This document shows, in pieces, positions 16,794 to 25,327 of a stretch of 64,000 bases of DNA; the first letter of the stretch is position 1, and each line of letters starts with the position of its first letter. The notes under the pieces were generated by a model, which had not been told where the DNA came from, ran no database searches, and worked only from the letters and a program-made list of their open reading frames with translations. The stretch comes from Acidobacteriota bacterium (lineage in GTDB: Bacteria > Acidobacteriota > Terriglobia > Acidiferrales > UBA7541): the NCBI GenBank assembly GCA_016201285.1, contig JACQDE010000064.1:1-64000 (forward strand), written 5' to 3'. The position numbers and the translations under genes were made by a program.

Positions 16794-17762
16794 GTGTCCC
16801 ATCGTTTCCGCAACCTGCTCGGTATCGAACCGCTCACCCGCGAAGACATCGCCTTCATCCTTGAGCAGTCCCGCCCCTTCCAGGAAATCCAGCGCCACCC
16901 GCTGAAAAAGCTTGCCACCCTCCGCGGTAAATCCGTCGTGCTGGCGTTCTTCGAATCCTCCACGCGCACCCGCATCAGCTTCGGCACCGCCGCTTCGCGC
17001 CTCGGCGCGGACTCGATGAACCTCCAGGCCGAATCCTCCAGCCTCCGCAAGGGCGAATCGCTCATCGACACCGTCAAGACCCTCGATGCCATGAAGCCGG
17101 ATTGCCTGGTGATGCGTCACTCCTCTTCTGGCGCGCCGCACTTCGTCCAGCAGCATCTCGAGATTCCCGTCATCAACGCCGGCGACGGCACCCACGCGCA
17201 CCCCACCCAGGCCCTGCTCGACGCCCTCACTATCCTCGACCGCAAGGGTTGTCTCGACAATCTCAACGTCACCATCATTGGCGACATCCTCCACAGCCGC
17301 GTCGCCCGCTCCAATATTCAATTGCTCGGCAAATTCGGCGCTCGCTTCACCCTTTGCGGGCCGGCCATGTGGCTCCCCCGCGAGCTCGAAACGCTTGCGC
17401 CGCCCGGCTCTTCGATCCGCCGTGTCTCGACCATCGAAGACGCTGTCCGCGATGCCGATGTCGTCATGGTCCTCCGCGTCCAGCAGGAGCGCCTCCACGA
17501 ACCGGCCCTGCCGCTCGACGACTACATCCTTCTCTATCAGCTTACGCCCGAGCGCCTCCGCCTCGCTCCGCCCGGCGCCATTGTTATGCATCCCGGCCCG
17601 ATGATCCGCGGTCTCGAAATTGATCCCGCCGTTGCCGATTGCCCGCAGTCCTGCATTCTTGAGCAGGTCACCAACGGCCTCGCCGTGCGCATGGCTCTCC
17701 TCTTTCTCCTGATTGGCGGCTCGCACGAAGACGCAAAGGATGTCCTCCATGCTGCTCGTTAA
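16794..17762 (+). CDS. pyrB: aspartate carbamoyltransferase catalytic chain
   Basis: A 322-residue enzyme with GTG start at 16794, 35 bases after pyrR. The carbamoyl phosphate motif FFESSTRTRISF is at about 53-64, the RKGES loop is in SSLRKGESLIDT, and HPTQALLDALTI is at about 134-145. The C-terminal MHPGPMIRGLEI completes the aspartate site. It condenses carbamoyl phosphate and aspartate, the committed step of pyrimidine synthesis. No pyrI is present. The start of pyrC lies inside its end (14-base overlap). Confidence 0.95.
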   Translation: MSHRFRNLLGIEPLTREDIAFILEQSRPFQEIQRHPLKKLATLRGKSVVLAFFESSTRTRISFGTAASRLGADSMNLQAESSSLRKGESLIDTVKTLDAMKPDCLVMRHSSSGAPHFVQQHLEIPVINAGDGTHAHPTQALLDALTILDRKGCLDNLNVTIIGDILHSRVARSNIQLLGKFGARFTLCGPAMWLPRELETLAPPGSSIRRVSTIEDAVRDADVVMVLRVQQERLHEPALPLDDYILLYQLTPERLRLAPPGAIVMHPGPMIRGLEIDPAVADCPQSCILEQVTNGLAVRMALLFLLIGGSHEDAKDVLHAAR

Positions 17763-19017
17763 GAACGGCCGCGTCCTCGATCCCGCTTCGGGCACCGACG
17801 TCGTCCTCGACATCCTGCTCGACAGCGACCGCATCGCACAAGTCGCTCCCGCCATCAACGCGCCCGGCGCAGAAGTTCTTGATGCCTCCGGCCTCATCGT
17901 CGCCCCGGGTTTCATTGACCTCCACTGCCATCTCCGCGAGCCCGGCGAGGAGTACAAGGAAACCATCGAGACCGGCACGCGTGCTGCCGCCCGCGGCGGC
18001 TTCACCGCCGTTTGCTGCATGCCCAACACGAAACCCGTCAACGACAACGCCAGCGTAACCCGTTCCATTATCGAGCGCGCCTCGGCCGCCGGCAGCGTCC
18101 GCGTTTGGCCTGTCGGCGCCGCGTCGCTTGGCAGCAAGGGCGAAGCCCTCGCCGAAATCGCCGCCATGAAGTCCGCCGGGATCGTTGCCGTCAGTGACGA
18201 TGGCCGTCCCATCGCCTCCGCAAAGTTATTGCGTCAAGTAATGGACTACTGTCAGTCGCTCGGCCTGCCCGTCATTGACCACTGCGAGGACGCGTCACTT
18301 TCCGCCGGCGGCGTCATGCGCGAAGGCCCCACCTCCGTCCGCATGGGCTTGCGCGGAATTCCCGCCTGCGCCGAATCCATCGCCGTCGCTCGCGGCGTGC
18401 AGATCGCCGCGCTCACCGGCGGACGATTTCACGTCGCGCATCTTTCCTGCCGCGAATCTCTCGACCAAGTTCGCGCCGCCAAAGCAAAGGGGCTGCGCGT
18501 CACCTGCGAGGTCACGCCGCATCACTTCACGCTCACCGACGAGCACGTCACCGGCTACGACACCCGCTTCAAGATGAATCCGCCGCTCGCCTCCCGCGAA
18601 GACCGGGATGCCCTCATCGCCGGCCTCGCCGACGGCTCCGTGGACTGCATCGCCACCGACCACGCCCCGCACGACGCCGCCAGCAAAGACGTCGAGTTCG
18701 ATAAAGCGCCCTTCGGCATCACCGGCTTCGAAACCGTTCTCGCTCTCGCGCTCGGAAAACTCGTCCACACCAACCGCATCGGCCTGATGCGCATGGTCGA
18801 GCTCTTCACCATCGGCCCCGCGCGCATCCTCGGCATCACGCGCTCCGTCGCCCCTGGCGAACTCGCCGACCTCACTCTGTTCTCCGCCGATCACGAGTGG
18901 ACCTTCCGCGCCGCGGACTCCGCCAGTAAATCCCGCAATACGCCCTTCGACAACGCCGCCTTCTCCGGCGGCCCCATGGCCACCATCATCGCCGGCAAAA
19001 TTGTCTGGAGACGTTAG
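17749..19017 (+). CDS. pyrC: dihydroorotase
   Basis: A 422-residue enzyme from ATG 17749, overlapping pyrB by 14 bases. It is a class I (bacterial/CAD-like) dihydroorotase: the zinc motif DLHCHLREPG at residues 57-66, GGFTAVCCMPNTKPVNDN, HVAHLSCRES, and the catalytic Asp in CIATDHAPH. It closes carbamoyl-aspartate to dihydroorotate. Active class I enzymes use two zincs and all four histidine motifs are present, so it is probably catalytic and not a PyrB-binding pseudo-enzyme. A hairpin element follows the stop. Confidence 0.95.
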   Translation: MLLVKNGRVLDPASGTDVVLDILLDSDRIAQVAPAINAPGAEVLDASGLIVAPGFIDLHCHLREPGEEYKETIETGTRAAARGGFTAVCCMPNTKPVNDNASVTRSIIERASAAGSVRVWPVGAASLGSKGEALAEIAAMKSAGIVAVSDDGRPIASAKLLRQVMDYCQSLGLPVIDHCEDASLSAGGVMREGPTSVRMGLRGIPACAESIAVARGVQIAALTGGRFHVAHLSCRESLDQVRAAKAKGLRVTCEVTPHHFTLTDEHVTGYDTRFKMNPPLASREDRDALIAGLADGSVDCIATDHAPHDAASKDVEFDKAPFGITGFETVLALALGKLVHTNRIGLMRMVELFTIGPARILGITRSVAPGELADLTLFSADHEWTFRAADSASKSRNTPFDNAAFSGGPMATIIAGKIVWRR

Positions 19018-19019
19018 TG

Positions 19020-19041
19020 GCGCAGGCACTCCTGCCTGCGC
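19020..19041. repeat. hairpin element after pyrC
   Basis: GCGCAGGC and GCCTGCGC pair over 8 bp around ACTCCT. It resembles the GTAG-footed hairpins, but its foot reads GTGG. Confidence 0.5.
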
Positions 19042-19045
19042 GTCT

Positions 19046-19080
19046 CAATAAACAAATCGGGCGGCCCATCAGGCCGCCCG
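19046..19080 (-). terminator. terminator of thiD
   Basis: CGGGCGGCC (19058-19066) pairs perfectly with GGCCGCCCG (19072-19080). On the minus strand it is followed by ATTTGTTTATTG, so it most likely ends thiD, between convergent pyrC and thiD. Confidence 0.6.
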
Positions 19081-19118
19081 CACTCACTGGTCGCTAATCA
19101 CTGGTCTCTGGCCGCTAG

Positions 19119-20003
19119 CTATCCCCTCACTCCTGGCTCCGCCGCTGGGTGCATTCCATGCGTTGGCAGTTCGTGCGTCCCGCGCGGCTGCGGTTCCTGT
19201 TGGATCCGGTAAAAGTGATTCAGCGGCCCCGGCCCTTTCCCCACCGCATAACTTCTCTCGATGGCCTTGGTCACGTACGCCTTTGCCAGCAGCACCGATT
19301 CCCTGAGCGCGCGCCCCGTCGCCAGTTGCGCCGTAATCGCCGACGCAAACGTGCATCCCGACCCGTGCGTATTCGGACTTTTCACCTTGTCGCCGCCGAA
19401 GTGCAGCACCTCGCTGCCCTCAAACAGCACATCAATCGCTTTCTCCATGTGCCCGCCCTTCACCACCACCGCACGCGCTCCCAGTTCGACCAGCTTCCGC
19501 GCCGCTGCCTCCATTGCCGCCAGGTCTTTGATCTCCACCCCCAGCAGCGCTTCGGCCTCGGGGACGTTCGGCGTCACCACCGTCGCGTGCTTCATCAACT
19601 CCTCGCGCAGGTATTTCAATCCCGACGCATCCATCAGCTCCGCGCCGCCCGCCTGTGCCCGCGCCACCGGGTCGAGCACGACGTTGGCAATCTGCGCCTT
19701 GTCCAGAAACTCCGCCACCGCCGCTGCGTTCGCCTTGTTGCCGAGCATGCCGATCTTCACCGCCACGATGGTCATGTCTTCCGCCAGCGCGTCGAGCTGC
19801 GCCCGCAGCGTCGCCGCCGGCGTCAGATGCGTGCTCCTGACACCCTGCGTGGACTGCACCGTCAGCGCCGTTACTGCCGCGATGCCGTAGCAGTTGTGCG
19901 CCGCAAACGTTTTCAGATCGGCGGCGATTCCCGCGCCGCACGAGGGATCGAATCCCGCGATTGTAAGGACAATCGGTAAAGGTGATGTGGCTGGGTGACT
20001 CAA
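19119..20003 (-). CDS. thiD: hydroxymethylpyrimidine (phosphate) kinase ThiD
   Basis: A ribokinase-fold kinase. The frame is open from 20195, but homology begins at LPIVLTIAGFDPSCGAGIAAD. A TTG at 20003 with AGGGAG 7 bases before it gives 294 residues, close to the usual 266-270. Family motifs are AGFDPSCGAGI, KIGMLGN, VLDPVARA, VTPNVPEAEALLG and the catalytic HGSGCTFASAI. It phosphorylates HMP and HMP-P for thiamine synthesis. The last 25 residues (PRGTHELPTHGMHP) are extra and unlike the family. No TPP riboswitch was seen upstream. Confidence 0.9.
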   Translation of the reverse strand: MSHPATSPLPIVLTIAGFDPSCGAGIAADLKTFAAHNCYGIAAVTALTVQSTQGVRSTHLTPAATLRAQLDALAEDMTIVAVKIGMLGNKANAAAVAEFLDKAQIANVVLDPVARAQAGGAELMDASGLKYLREELMKHATVVTPNVPEAEALLGVEIKDLAAMEAAARKLVELGARAVVVKGGHMEKAIDVLFEGSEVLHFGGDKVKSPNTHGSGCTFASAITAQLATGRALRESVLLAKAYVTKAIERSYAVGKGPGPLNHFYRIQQEPQPRGTHELPTHGMHPAAEPGVRG

Positions 20004-20160
20004 CTCAGCGCTCCCTGCCCCGTTGATCTTGATCGCGGTCCGTGTAGGGCAAAATCGCCGGCTCCTCTCGCTCATGCAAGAGTGCCGGCTGCTTCGGAAT
20101 GTACGCGCCTTGTTCCTCCCAGCGCAAGAAAAATCTGCGCTCTCTCCGAAGGAGCGACCA

Positions 20161-20207
20161 ACTGAAAAAGAAGAACCCAGCCGGCGATGTGTCATCGCCC
20201 GGCCGGG
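20161..20207 (-). terminator. terminator of the glutamate dehydrogenase gene
   Basis: A long stem (20176-20207) with one bulge and a TGT loop: GATG/CATC at the top, then CCGGC/GCCcGG and CCC/GGG. On the minus strand it runs into TTCTTCTTTTTCAG. Confidence 0.7.
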
Positions 20208-20240
20208 CTCGTACTCGTCAACGGGTTTTCTGCGCGCAGG

Positions 20241-21548
20241 CTACGGGAACAGACCCCGCACCAGTGTCGCGTCCGCCACGCGGCCCACCGCCAGGATGTA
20301 CGCGCCCGTGCGGTTATGCGAACGGTACTTCCGCGCCGTTTCATACACGTCGTAGAACGCTTTCTTGATGATCTTCTCGAGCCGGGCGTTCACTTCGTGC
20401 TCTTCCCAGAAGTAGCCTTGCAGGTTTTGCGCCCACTCGAAGTAGCTCACCGTCACGCCGCCCGCGTTCGCCAGGATATCCGGAATCAGGAAAGTGCCTT
20501 TCCGCGCCAGTATTTCATCCGCATGCGGTGTCGTTGGCCCGTTGGCCGCTTCGGCCACGATCTTCGCCTTAATCTGGTCCGCGTTTTCGAGTGTGATGCA
20601 GTTCTCCAGCGCCGCCGGGATCAGGATATCGCATTTCAGCGTCAGCAGCTCTTCGTTCGAAATGCGCGAAGTCCCGGGCACCCCGACCACCGTGCCGGTT
20701 CGCTCTTTGTACCGGATGGCCTTCACCGGGTCGATTCCCCGCGAGTTGTGCACGCCGCCGCGTGAATCGCTCACCGCGATGATCTTGGCCTTCTTCTCCG
20801 CGAACAGCCGCGCCGCGATGGCGCCCGCGTTACCGAAGCCCTGGATCGCCACCGTCGCCCCGCGCAGTGGGATCCTCTTCACCTTGCACGCCTCTTCGGT
20901 CACAAACAGGCATCCGCGCGCCGTCGCTTCGTTGCGCCCGAGCGATCCGCCCAGGCTCACCGGCTTGCCCGTCACCACACCCAGCGCGGTTGACCCCAGC
21001 GTCATCGAGTACGTATCCATCATCCACGCCATCGTCTGCGCGTCGGTATAGACGTCCGGCGCGGGAATATCCTTGTCGGGCCCGACGATCGGCAGGATCT
21101 CGCTGAAGTATCGCCGCGTCATTCGCTCGAGCTCGCTCTTGCTCATTCGCTTCGGGTCGCAGATCACCCCGCCCTTGCCGCCGCCGTACGGGATGTTCAC
21201 CGTCGCCGTCTTCCACGTCATCCACGACGCCAGCGCCTTCACTTCATCCAGCGTCACTCCCGGATGGTAACGGATGCCGCCCTTCGCCGGCCCCCGCGCG
21301 ATGTTGTGCTGCACGCGGAATCCGGTGAACACCTTCACCTGCCCGTTATCCATTTTGGTGGGGATGGAGACTTCCATGATCCGCTTCGGCGTGCGCAACA
21401 CCTGCCGCAGCCCCGGATCGAGCTTCAAATGTTCCGCGGCGATATCGAATTGAAGTTGCGCGATGCGGTACGGGTTCAGGTCTTCCCGCGGCGTCCCGAA
21501 GCTTCGGGACGGCACCGGCTGGGGGTTTGGCTTCGCCACCGTGGCCAT
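20241..21548 (-). CDS. gdhA: Glu/Leu/Phe/Val dehydrogenase (glutamate dehydrogenase type)
   Basis: A 435-residue enzyme starting at ATG 21548, supported by AAGGAGA upstream. It has the two-domain amino-acid dehydrogenase layout: FRVQHNIARGPAKGGIRYHP, PYGGGKGGVICDP with the catalytic Lys, DVYTDAQTMAWMMDTYS, then the Rossmann motif VAIQGFGNAGAIAARL at about 217-232. Length and motifs fit hexameric NAD(P) glutamate dehydrogenase. Residues 13-19 (SRSFGTP) are partly encoded by a perfect palindrome repeat. Monocistronic between its own terminator and the YHS gene 14 bases upstream. Confidence 0.93.
   Translation of the reverse strand: MATVAKPNPQPVPSRSFGTPREDLNPYRIAQLQFDIAAEHLKLDPGLRQVLRTPKRIMEVSIPTKMDNGQVKVFTGFRVQHNIARGPAKGGIRYHPGVTLDEVKALASWMTWKTATVNIPYGGGKGGVICDPKRMSKSELERMTRRYFSEILPIVGPDKDIPAPDVYTDAQTMAWMMDTYSMTLGSTALGVVTGKPVSLGGSLGRNEATARGCLFVTEEACKVKRIPLRGATVAIQGFGNAGAIAARLFAEKKAKIIAVSDSRGGVHNSRGIDPVKAIRYKERTGTVVGVPGTSRISNEELLTLKCDILIPAALENCITLENADQIKAKIVAEAANGPTTPHADEILARKGTFLIPDILANAGGVTVSYFEWAQNLQGYFWEEHEVNARLEKIIKKAFYDVYETARKYRSHNRTGAYILAVGRVADATLVRGLFP
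21493..21510. repeat. perfect palindrome inside gdh
   Basis: GTCCCGAAGCTTCGGGAC, perfect over 18 bases, in the variable N-terminal tail of the dehydrogenase. Same core as at 1457. Confidence 0.75.
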
Positions 21549-21562
21549 CGTCACTCTCTCCT

Positions 21563-21856
21563 TTATCCGCTGGCCGCGCGCGGCAAAGAATTCTTGAACC
21601 GCTCGCGGCATTCAGCCGAGCAGAAATGATGTACCTGGCCCGCGTGTTCCAACGTAAAGGAAATCTCGGGGGAGACGAACATGCCGCAGACGGGATCGCG
21701 GCGCAGTGGCTTCCCTTCCGGCGATGCTCCGGCCTGAGGCTGCGCTGGACGCGCTTTGCCCGCCAGCCAGCCGAAGAGCCACTTTGCCAGCTTCGTGGCC
21801 CACCAGAAAATCAGCAGCCACAATAGGAATCGAATGATCCGGCCCACAATCTCCAC
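21563..21856 (-). CDS. membrane-anchored YHS-domain protein
   Basis: The frame is open from 21961, but the upstream part is basic and unstructured. GTG 21856 with GGAGAG 11 bases upstream gives 97 residues. An N-terminal membrane segment (IIRFLLWLLIFWWATKLAKWLF) is followed by a linker and a YHS domain (DPVCGMFVSPEISFTLEHAG, then HHFCSAECRERF). The DPVCGM and FCSxxCRxxF cysteines are those of YHS domains, which often bind copper or other heavy metals. A role in metal handling at the membrane is inferred. It lies 14 bases upstream of the dehydrogenase start. Confidence 0.7.
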   Translation of the reverse strand: MEIVGRIIRFLLWLLIFWWATKLAKWLFGWLAGKARPAQPQAGASPEGKPLRRDPVCGMFVSPEISFTLEHAGQVHHFCSAECRERFKNSLPRAASG

Positions 21857-22097
21857 GCCGCGCTTTGCTCTCCGTGACGGCCTTCGTTCGGCACAGCCTG
21901 CCGCGCCAGACTTGCCCTCCCACAGGCCCCTGAGACCGTGGCTAACTTGCTTGAAATGCAAACTTTAGTCAACCGAAAAAAGGAGAGCAAAACGGAATGC
22001 AGAGGAAATCCCACGCACTCTGGCAGGTTGTCTGCCCTTTTCAGGCGAGCAGCCGGAGAACAGTGCACGCCATGCTAACCAATTCATTTATAAGATG

Positions 22098-23381
22098 TTA
22101 GCGGAACTGCCCGCCAACCTGAATCCGGTCCGTTCCCATGTGCGGTTGCAGCGCATCTGGAATAAGGATAGACCCATCCGCCTGTTGGTAATTCTCCACT
22201 ACCGCCAGCCACGTCCGCCCCACGGCCAGCCCCGACCCGTTCAGCGTGTGCACAAATTCGCTCTTGCCGCCTTTCGGCTTATAGCGGATTCCTGACCGCC
22301 GCGCCTGAAAAGCCTCGCAGTTCGAGCACGACGAAATCTCGCGGAACTCCCCCGCGCCCGGCAGCCACACTTCGATGTCGTACGTCTTCGCCGACGCGAA
22401 TCCCATGTCGCTCGTGCACAACTGCATCACGCGATAGTGCAGCCCGAGCCCTTGCAGCACGGCCTCCGCATCGCGCACCAGTTTCTCGTGTTCCTCGTAG
22501 CTCTGCTCCGGCTTCGTAAACTTGAACAGCTCCACCTTGTGGAACTCGTGCTGCCGCATGATCCCGCGCGTGTCTTTCCCCGCCGCGCCCGCTTCCGCCC
22601 GGAAGCACGCTGTCCACGCGCATACGTTCACCGGCAGTTGCTCGTCCTCGAGCGTCTCGTCGCGGTAGAGGTTGGTCAGTTCCACCTCCGCCGTCGGCGT
22701 CAGCCACAGGTCCGTCCTGTCAATGTGGAACATCTCCGCGGCAAACTTCGGCAGTTGCCCCACGCCGACCAGCGACCCCGTGTTCACCAGAAACGGCGGC
22801 AGGACTTCTTCGTAGCCGTGCTTTTGCGTGTGCAGGTCGAGCATGTAGTTCGCGAGCGCCCGGCTCAGCCGCGCTCCCGCTCCGCGGAAAAGCGCAAAGC
22901 GCGCCCCGGCCATCTTCGTCGCCCGCTGCAAATCCAGAATCCCCGAGCTCTCCCCAACCTCCCAGTGCGGCCGCGGCTGGAAGTCGAACTTCGGAGGAGT
23001 CCCCCAGCGCCGCACCTCGACGTTCTGCTCCGGTCCGCCGCCCACCGGAACGCTGGCATGAGGCAGGTTGGGCACCGTCAGCATGAACTCGCGCAGCTTC
23101 GCATCCAGTTCCACCACTCGCTCGTCGCCGCGCTTGATCTCGTCTGAGACGCGCTTCATTTCCGAGATGATCGCGCCGGCGTCCTGCTTCGCCTTCTTCA
23201 ACCGCGCGATTTCGTCGCTCGCTTTGTTCCGCTCGGCCTTCAGCCGCTCGACCGACGTGATCAATCCCCGCCGCTCGCGGTCCAGCGACGCGAACCCGTC
23301 CAGGTCCAGTGCCACGCCGCGGTTTCGCGCCATCTCCGCGAATTTGCCCAGATGCTCCCGGAAGTAGTTCAGGTCATGCAT
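22098..23381 (-). CDS. serS: seryl-tRNA synthetase
   Basis: A 427-residue enzyme from ATG 23381 (MHDLNYFREHL); the seven residues upstream in the frame are not family-like. Residues 25-105 form the antiparallel coiled-coil arm (RERRGLITSVERLKAERNKAS) that grips the tRNA-Ser variable arm. The class II catalytic motifs are visible: motif 2 (ACFRAEAGAAGKDTRGIMRQHEF) and motif 3 (GSGLAVGRTWLAVVEN). It charges tRNA-Ser and supplies the Ser-tRNA-Sec used in selenocysteine synthesis. Apparently single-gene. Confidence 0.96.
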   Translation of the reverse strand: MHDLNYFREHLGKFAEMARNRGVALDLDGFASLDRERRGLITSVERLKAERNKASDEIARLKKAKQDAGAIISEMKRVSDEIKRGDERVVELDAKLREFMLTVPNLPHASVPVGGGPEQNVEVRRWGTPPKFDFQPRPHWEVGESSGILDLQRATKMAGARFALFRGAGARLSRALANYMLDLHTQKHGYEEVLPPFLVNTGSLVGVGQLPKFAAEMFHIDRTDLWLTPTAEVELTNLYRDETLEDEQLPVNVCAWTACFRAEAGAAGKDTRGIMRQHEFHKVELFKFTKPEQSYEEHEKLVRDAEAVLQGLGLHYRVMQLCTSDMGFASAKTYDIEVWLPGAGEFREISSCSNCEAFQARRSGIRYKPKGGKSEFVHTLNGSGLAVGRTWLAVVENYQQADGSILIPDALQPHMGTDRIQVGGQFR

Positions 23382-23416
23382 AAAGCAGAGAGGATACAGC
23401 AATCCCGCTTAGCTGT

Positions 23417-23439
23417 GTAGCGCCGGCCTTTAGCCCGGC
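23417..23439 (+). repeat. REP-like hairpin with GTAG foot
   Basis: GTAG followed by GCCGG and CCGGC arms around a TTTA-containing centre. It sits in the divergent gap between serS and the lipoprotein gene. Confidence 0.5.
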
Positions 23440-23504
23440 ACTTTTCTCGCCACTGGCCACTCCTTTTTGACTCTACCGCCATTCTGTACTAATGTTTTTC
23501 AACC

Positions 23505-23981
23505 ATGATGAAGCGCCTGACCTGTTCCGCACTCGTTTTGCTGCTGGCTTCGTTCGCCGCCTGCAGCGTCGTCCAGGAAAAGGAAAAAGAGCGCGCCGAT
23601 ATCACCGCCGCGCTTCAGAAGTACCTTGGCGAGCGCAGTGGCCTCAACCTCTCCGCCATGGACTGGAATATCAAGGAACTCAACGTGGACCGCGATAATG
23701 CCAGCGTCCAGGTCACCTTCACCGCCAAGCAGGGCGGCGCTTCCATGGTCATGGAGTACGAGATGAAGCGCAATGGCGGCGTCTGGACCGTGCTGAAGTC
23801 CGGTCCGCGCGGCAGCATCGGCATGCCCGCTCATCCCGGCGCCGGCACGGAAGCCGCTCCCACCATGCCGCCCGCTGGAACCGGCACAGGCACGGGTGCG
23901 CTTCCTTCCGGCCATCCGCCGCTTACGCCCGAGCCCAAAGCCCCGGCGAAAACTCCACCCCCACCCAAGAAATCCAGCTAG
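23505..23981 (+). CDS. probable lipoprotein of unknown function
   Basis: A 158-residue protein with a lipoprotein-like signal (MMKRLTCSALVLLLASFAAC; the lipobox FAAC is slightly unusual). The core (about 25-100) reads ITAALQKYLGERSGLNLSAMDWNIKEL then ASVQVTFTAKQGG and VWTVLKSG, a small alpha/beta unit possibly of the NTF2/DUF4878 kind. The last 45 residues are Pro/Gly/Thr-rich and end KTPPPPKKSS. The short mature core and flexible tail suggest an envelope protein. Family not recognised. Confidence 0.55.
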   Translation: MMKRLTCSALVLLLASFAACSVVQEKEKERADITAALQKYLGERSGLNLSAMDWNIKELNVDRDNASVQVTFTAKQGGASMVMEYEMKRNGGVWTVLKSGPRGSIGMPAHPGAGTEAAPTMPPAGTGTGTGALPSGHPPLTPEPKAPAKTPPPPKKSS

Positions 23982-24050
23982 CGTCGCGTCCCGACAATAC
24001 TGTGCAAAAGTCCGGGGGGATCCACTTGAGCTAACCCACTGCAGGGGCGC

Positions 24051-24195
24051 TCCCGAAGTTTCGGGATTGCTGCGCACGAATTTCTTGAACCAATTTGTGG
24101 GACACAACACGAGTGCGATTCCAACTAATTACTCCTGGGGGGCAGGGCTTTAGCCCTGACATGCAGCTGCAAAAGTTCAGCCGGGCTTCAGCCCC
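24051..24195. repeat. cluster of palindromes
   Basis: TCCCGAAG-TTTCGGGA (24051-24066), CAGGGCT/AGCCCTG (24143-24158) and GGGCT/AGCCC (24183-24194), all in the convergent gap between the lipoprotein and peptidase genes. No gene is seen here. Confidence 0.55.
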
Positions 24196-24263
24196 TGAAG
24201 TCTTCCGCTCGAGGCACTCTTAGGCGGAACAAGCTGGAACAGCACTCGCGGGAGAACTGCTTC

Positions 24264-25268
24264 CTACTCCCTGCCTTTTAGCCCCGGCACTCCACCCGCC
24301 GTCCGCGCCTCCGTCACGCCCCGCACAATCGCCCGTGCCACCGCTTCCGCGGCCGCCGCGCCGACGGCATCCACGTCCGCCTTTTTGTCGCCGAGAGACA
24401 ACGCAAACACAATATCGCCGTCAAACTTCGTGAACGCCGGCGAAACCGTTCGCGCCATGCCTTCGGAAGCCGTTCCCGCCACGCGCTGCGCTTCCATTTT
24501 CGTCAGCGACGCATCCGTCGCCACCACCACCAGCACCGTGTTCGTGCCCGAAAAACCTGCTCGTACCCCCGGAGCTTCGGGGCCGCGTCGCATCGCCGCG
24601 GCCGTGTCCACAAATTCCATCGAGTCCGCCGCCGCCCGCGCCCCGGCGATAATTCTTCCTGTCTCCGGCTCGCGGATATCGCTAAACGCATTCACCACCG
24701 CCAGCGCCGCCACGCGCACGCCGCCCGGCAATTCTTCCGTCCAGCACCCAATCCCCGCCTTTATCGCCCTTTCGATACCGAACAACTTTCCCACTGTCGC
24801 GCCCGTCCCCGCGCCGGCATTCCCTTCTTCAACCGGTCCTTCGACCGCCGCTTGCGCCGCCGCATAACCCATCGCCGCATCCGGACGCCGCGTCGCGCTG
24901 CCCACCGCCAAGTCAAACAGGATCGCCGAAGGCACAATCGGCACGCGCACAACACCCGCATCGAACCCGACGCCACGCTCTTCGCACCAGCGCATTACGC
25001 CCGAAGCCGCGTCGAGCCCGAACGCGCTGCCGCCGACCAGCACCAGCCCGTGAATTCTCTCCACAATGTGCCCCGGCCGCAGCGTCTCCAGTTCGCGCTC
25101 GCCCACCGCCCCGCCCAGCACTTCGCACGCCGCCACCATCCCCTGCTCGCACACAAACACTGTGCAGCCCGTCAGCGCGGCCTCATCCTGCGCGTGTCCG
25201 ATCTTCAATCCCGCAATCGGTCCGAACCCCGCCGGCATAGGCGCCGATAGTACCTCATCTGAATTCAT
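24264..25268 (-). CDS. P1 family (S58) peptidase / aminopeptidase-amidase
   Basis: A 334-residue protein of the DmpA/BapA/NylC group of N-terminal-nucleophile hydrolases. Visible family segments are IAGLKIGHAQDE, VLVGGSAFGLDAASGVM, GATVGKLFG and GTNTVLVVVATDASLTK. The Asn-Thr in GTNTVLVV fits the autocleavage site and new N-terminal Thr nucleophile of NylC-like members; others use Ser. Substrates in the family are small peptides or amides; this one's is unknown. A CCCCGGAGCTTCGGGG palindrome lies in the linker just before the cleavage site. Confidence 0.85.
   Translation of the reverse strand: MNSDEVLSAPMPAGFGPIAGLKIGHAQDEAALTGCTVFVCEQGMVAACEVLGGAVGERELETLRPGHIVERIHGLVLVGGSAFGLDAASGVMRWCEERGVGFDAGVVRVPIVPSAILFDLAVGSATRRPDAAMGYAAAQAAVEGPVEEGNAGAGTGATVGKLFGIERAIKAGIGCWTEELPGGVRVAALAVVNAFSDIREPETGRIIAGARAAADSMEFVDTAAAMRRGPEAPGVRAGFSGTNTVLVVVATDASLTKMEAQRVAGTASEGMARTVSPAFTKFDGDIVFALSLGDKKADVDAVGAAAAEAVARAIVRGVTEARTAGGVPGLKGRE
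24567..24582. repeat. palindrome inside the P1 peptidase gene
   Basis: CCCCGGAGCTTCGGGG with one G-T pair, encoding part of RGPEAPGV, a probable linker before the nucleophile. Confidence 0.55.
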
Positions 25269-25306
25269 CTGCGCGCATCGGTGGTTTCAATTTTGGGCTT
25301 TTGCTG

Positions 25307-25315
25307 TGCTAGCAT
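25307..25315 (+). promoter_or_regulatory. extended -10 element of the thiolase gene
   Basis: TGCTAGCAT ends 12 bases before the thiolase ATG. It has the same layout as the elements at 6079 and 16192. Confidence 0.45.
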
Positions 25316-25327
25316 CACCACTTCAAT

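Noticed and set aside
20004-20240. TPP riboswitch upstream of thiD
   Set aside because: The conserved CTGAGA and ACCTG elements are not present in the right order; the gap instead holds the terminator of the dehydrogenase gene.
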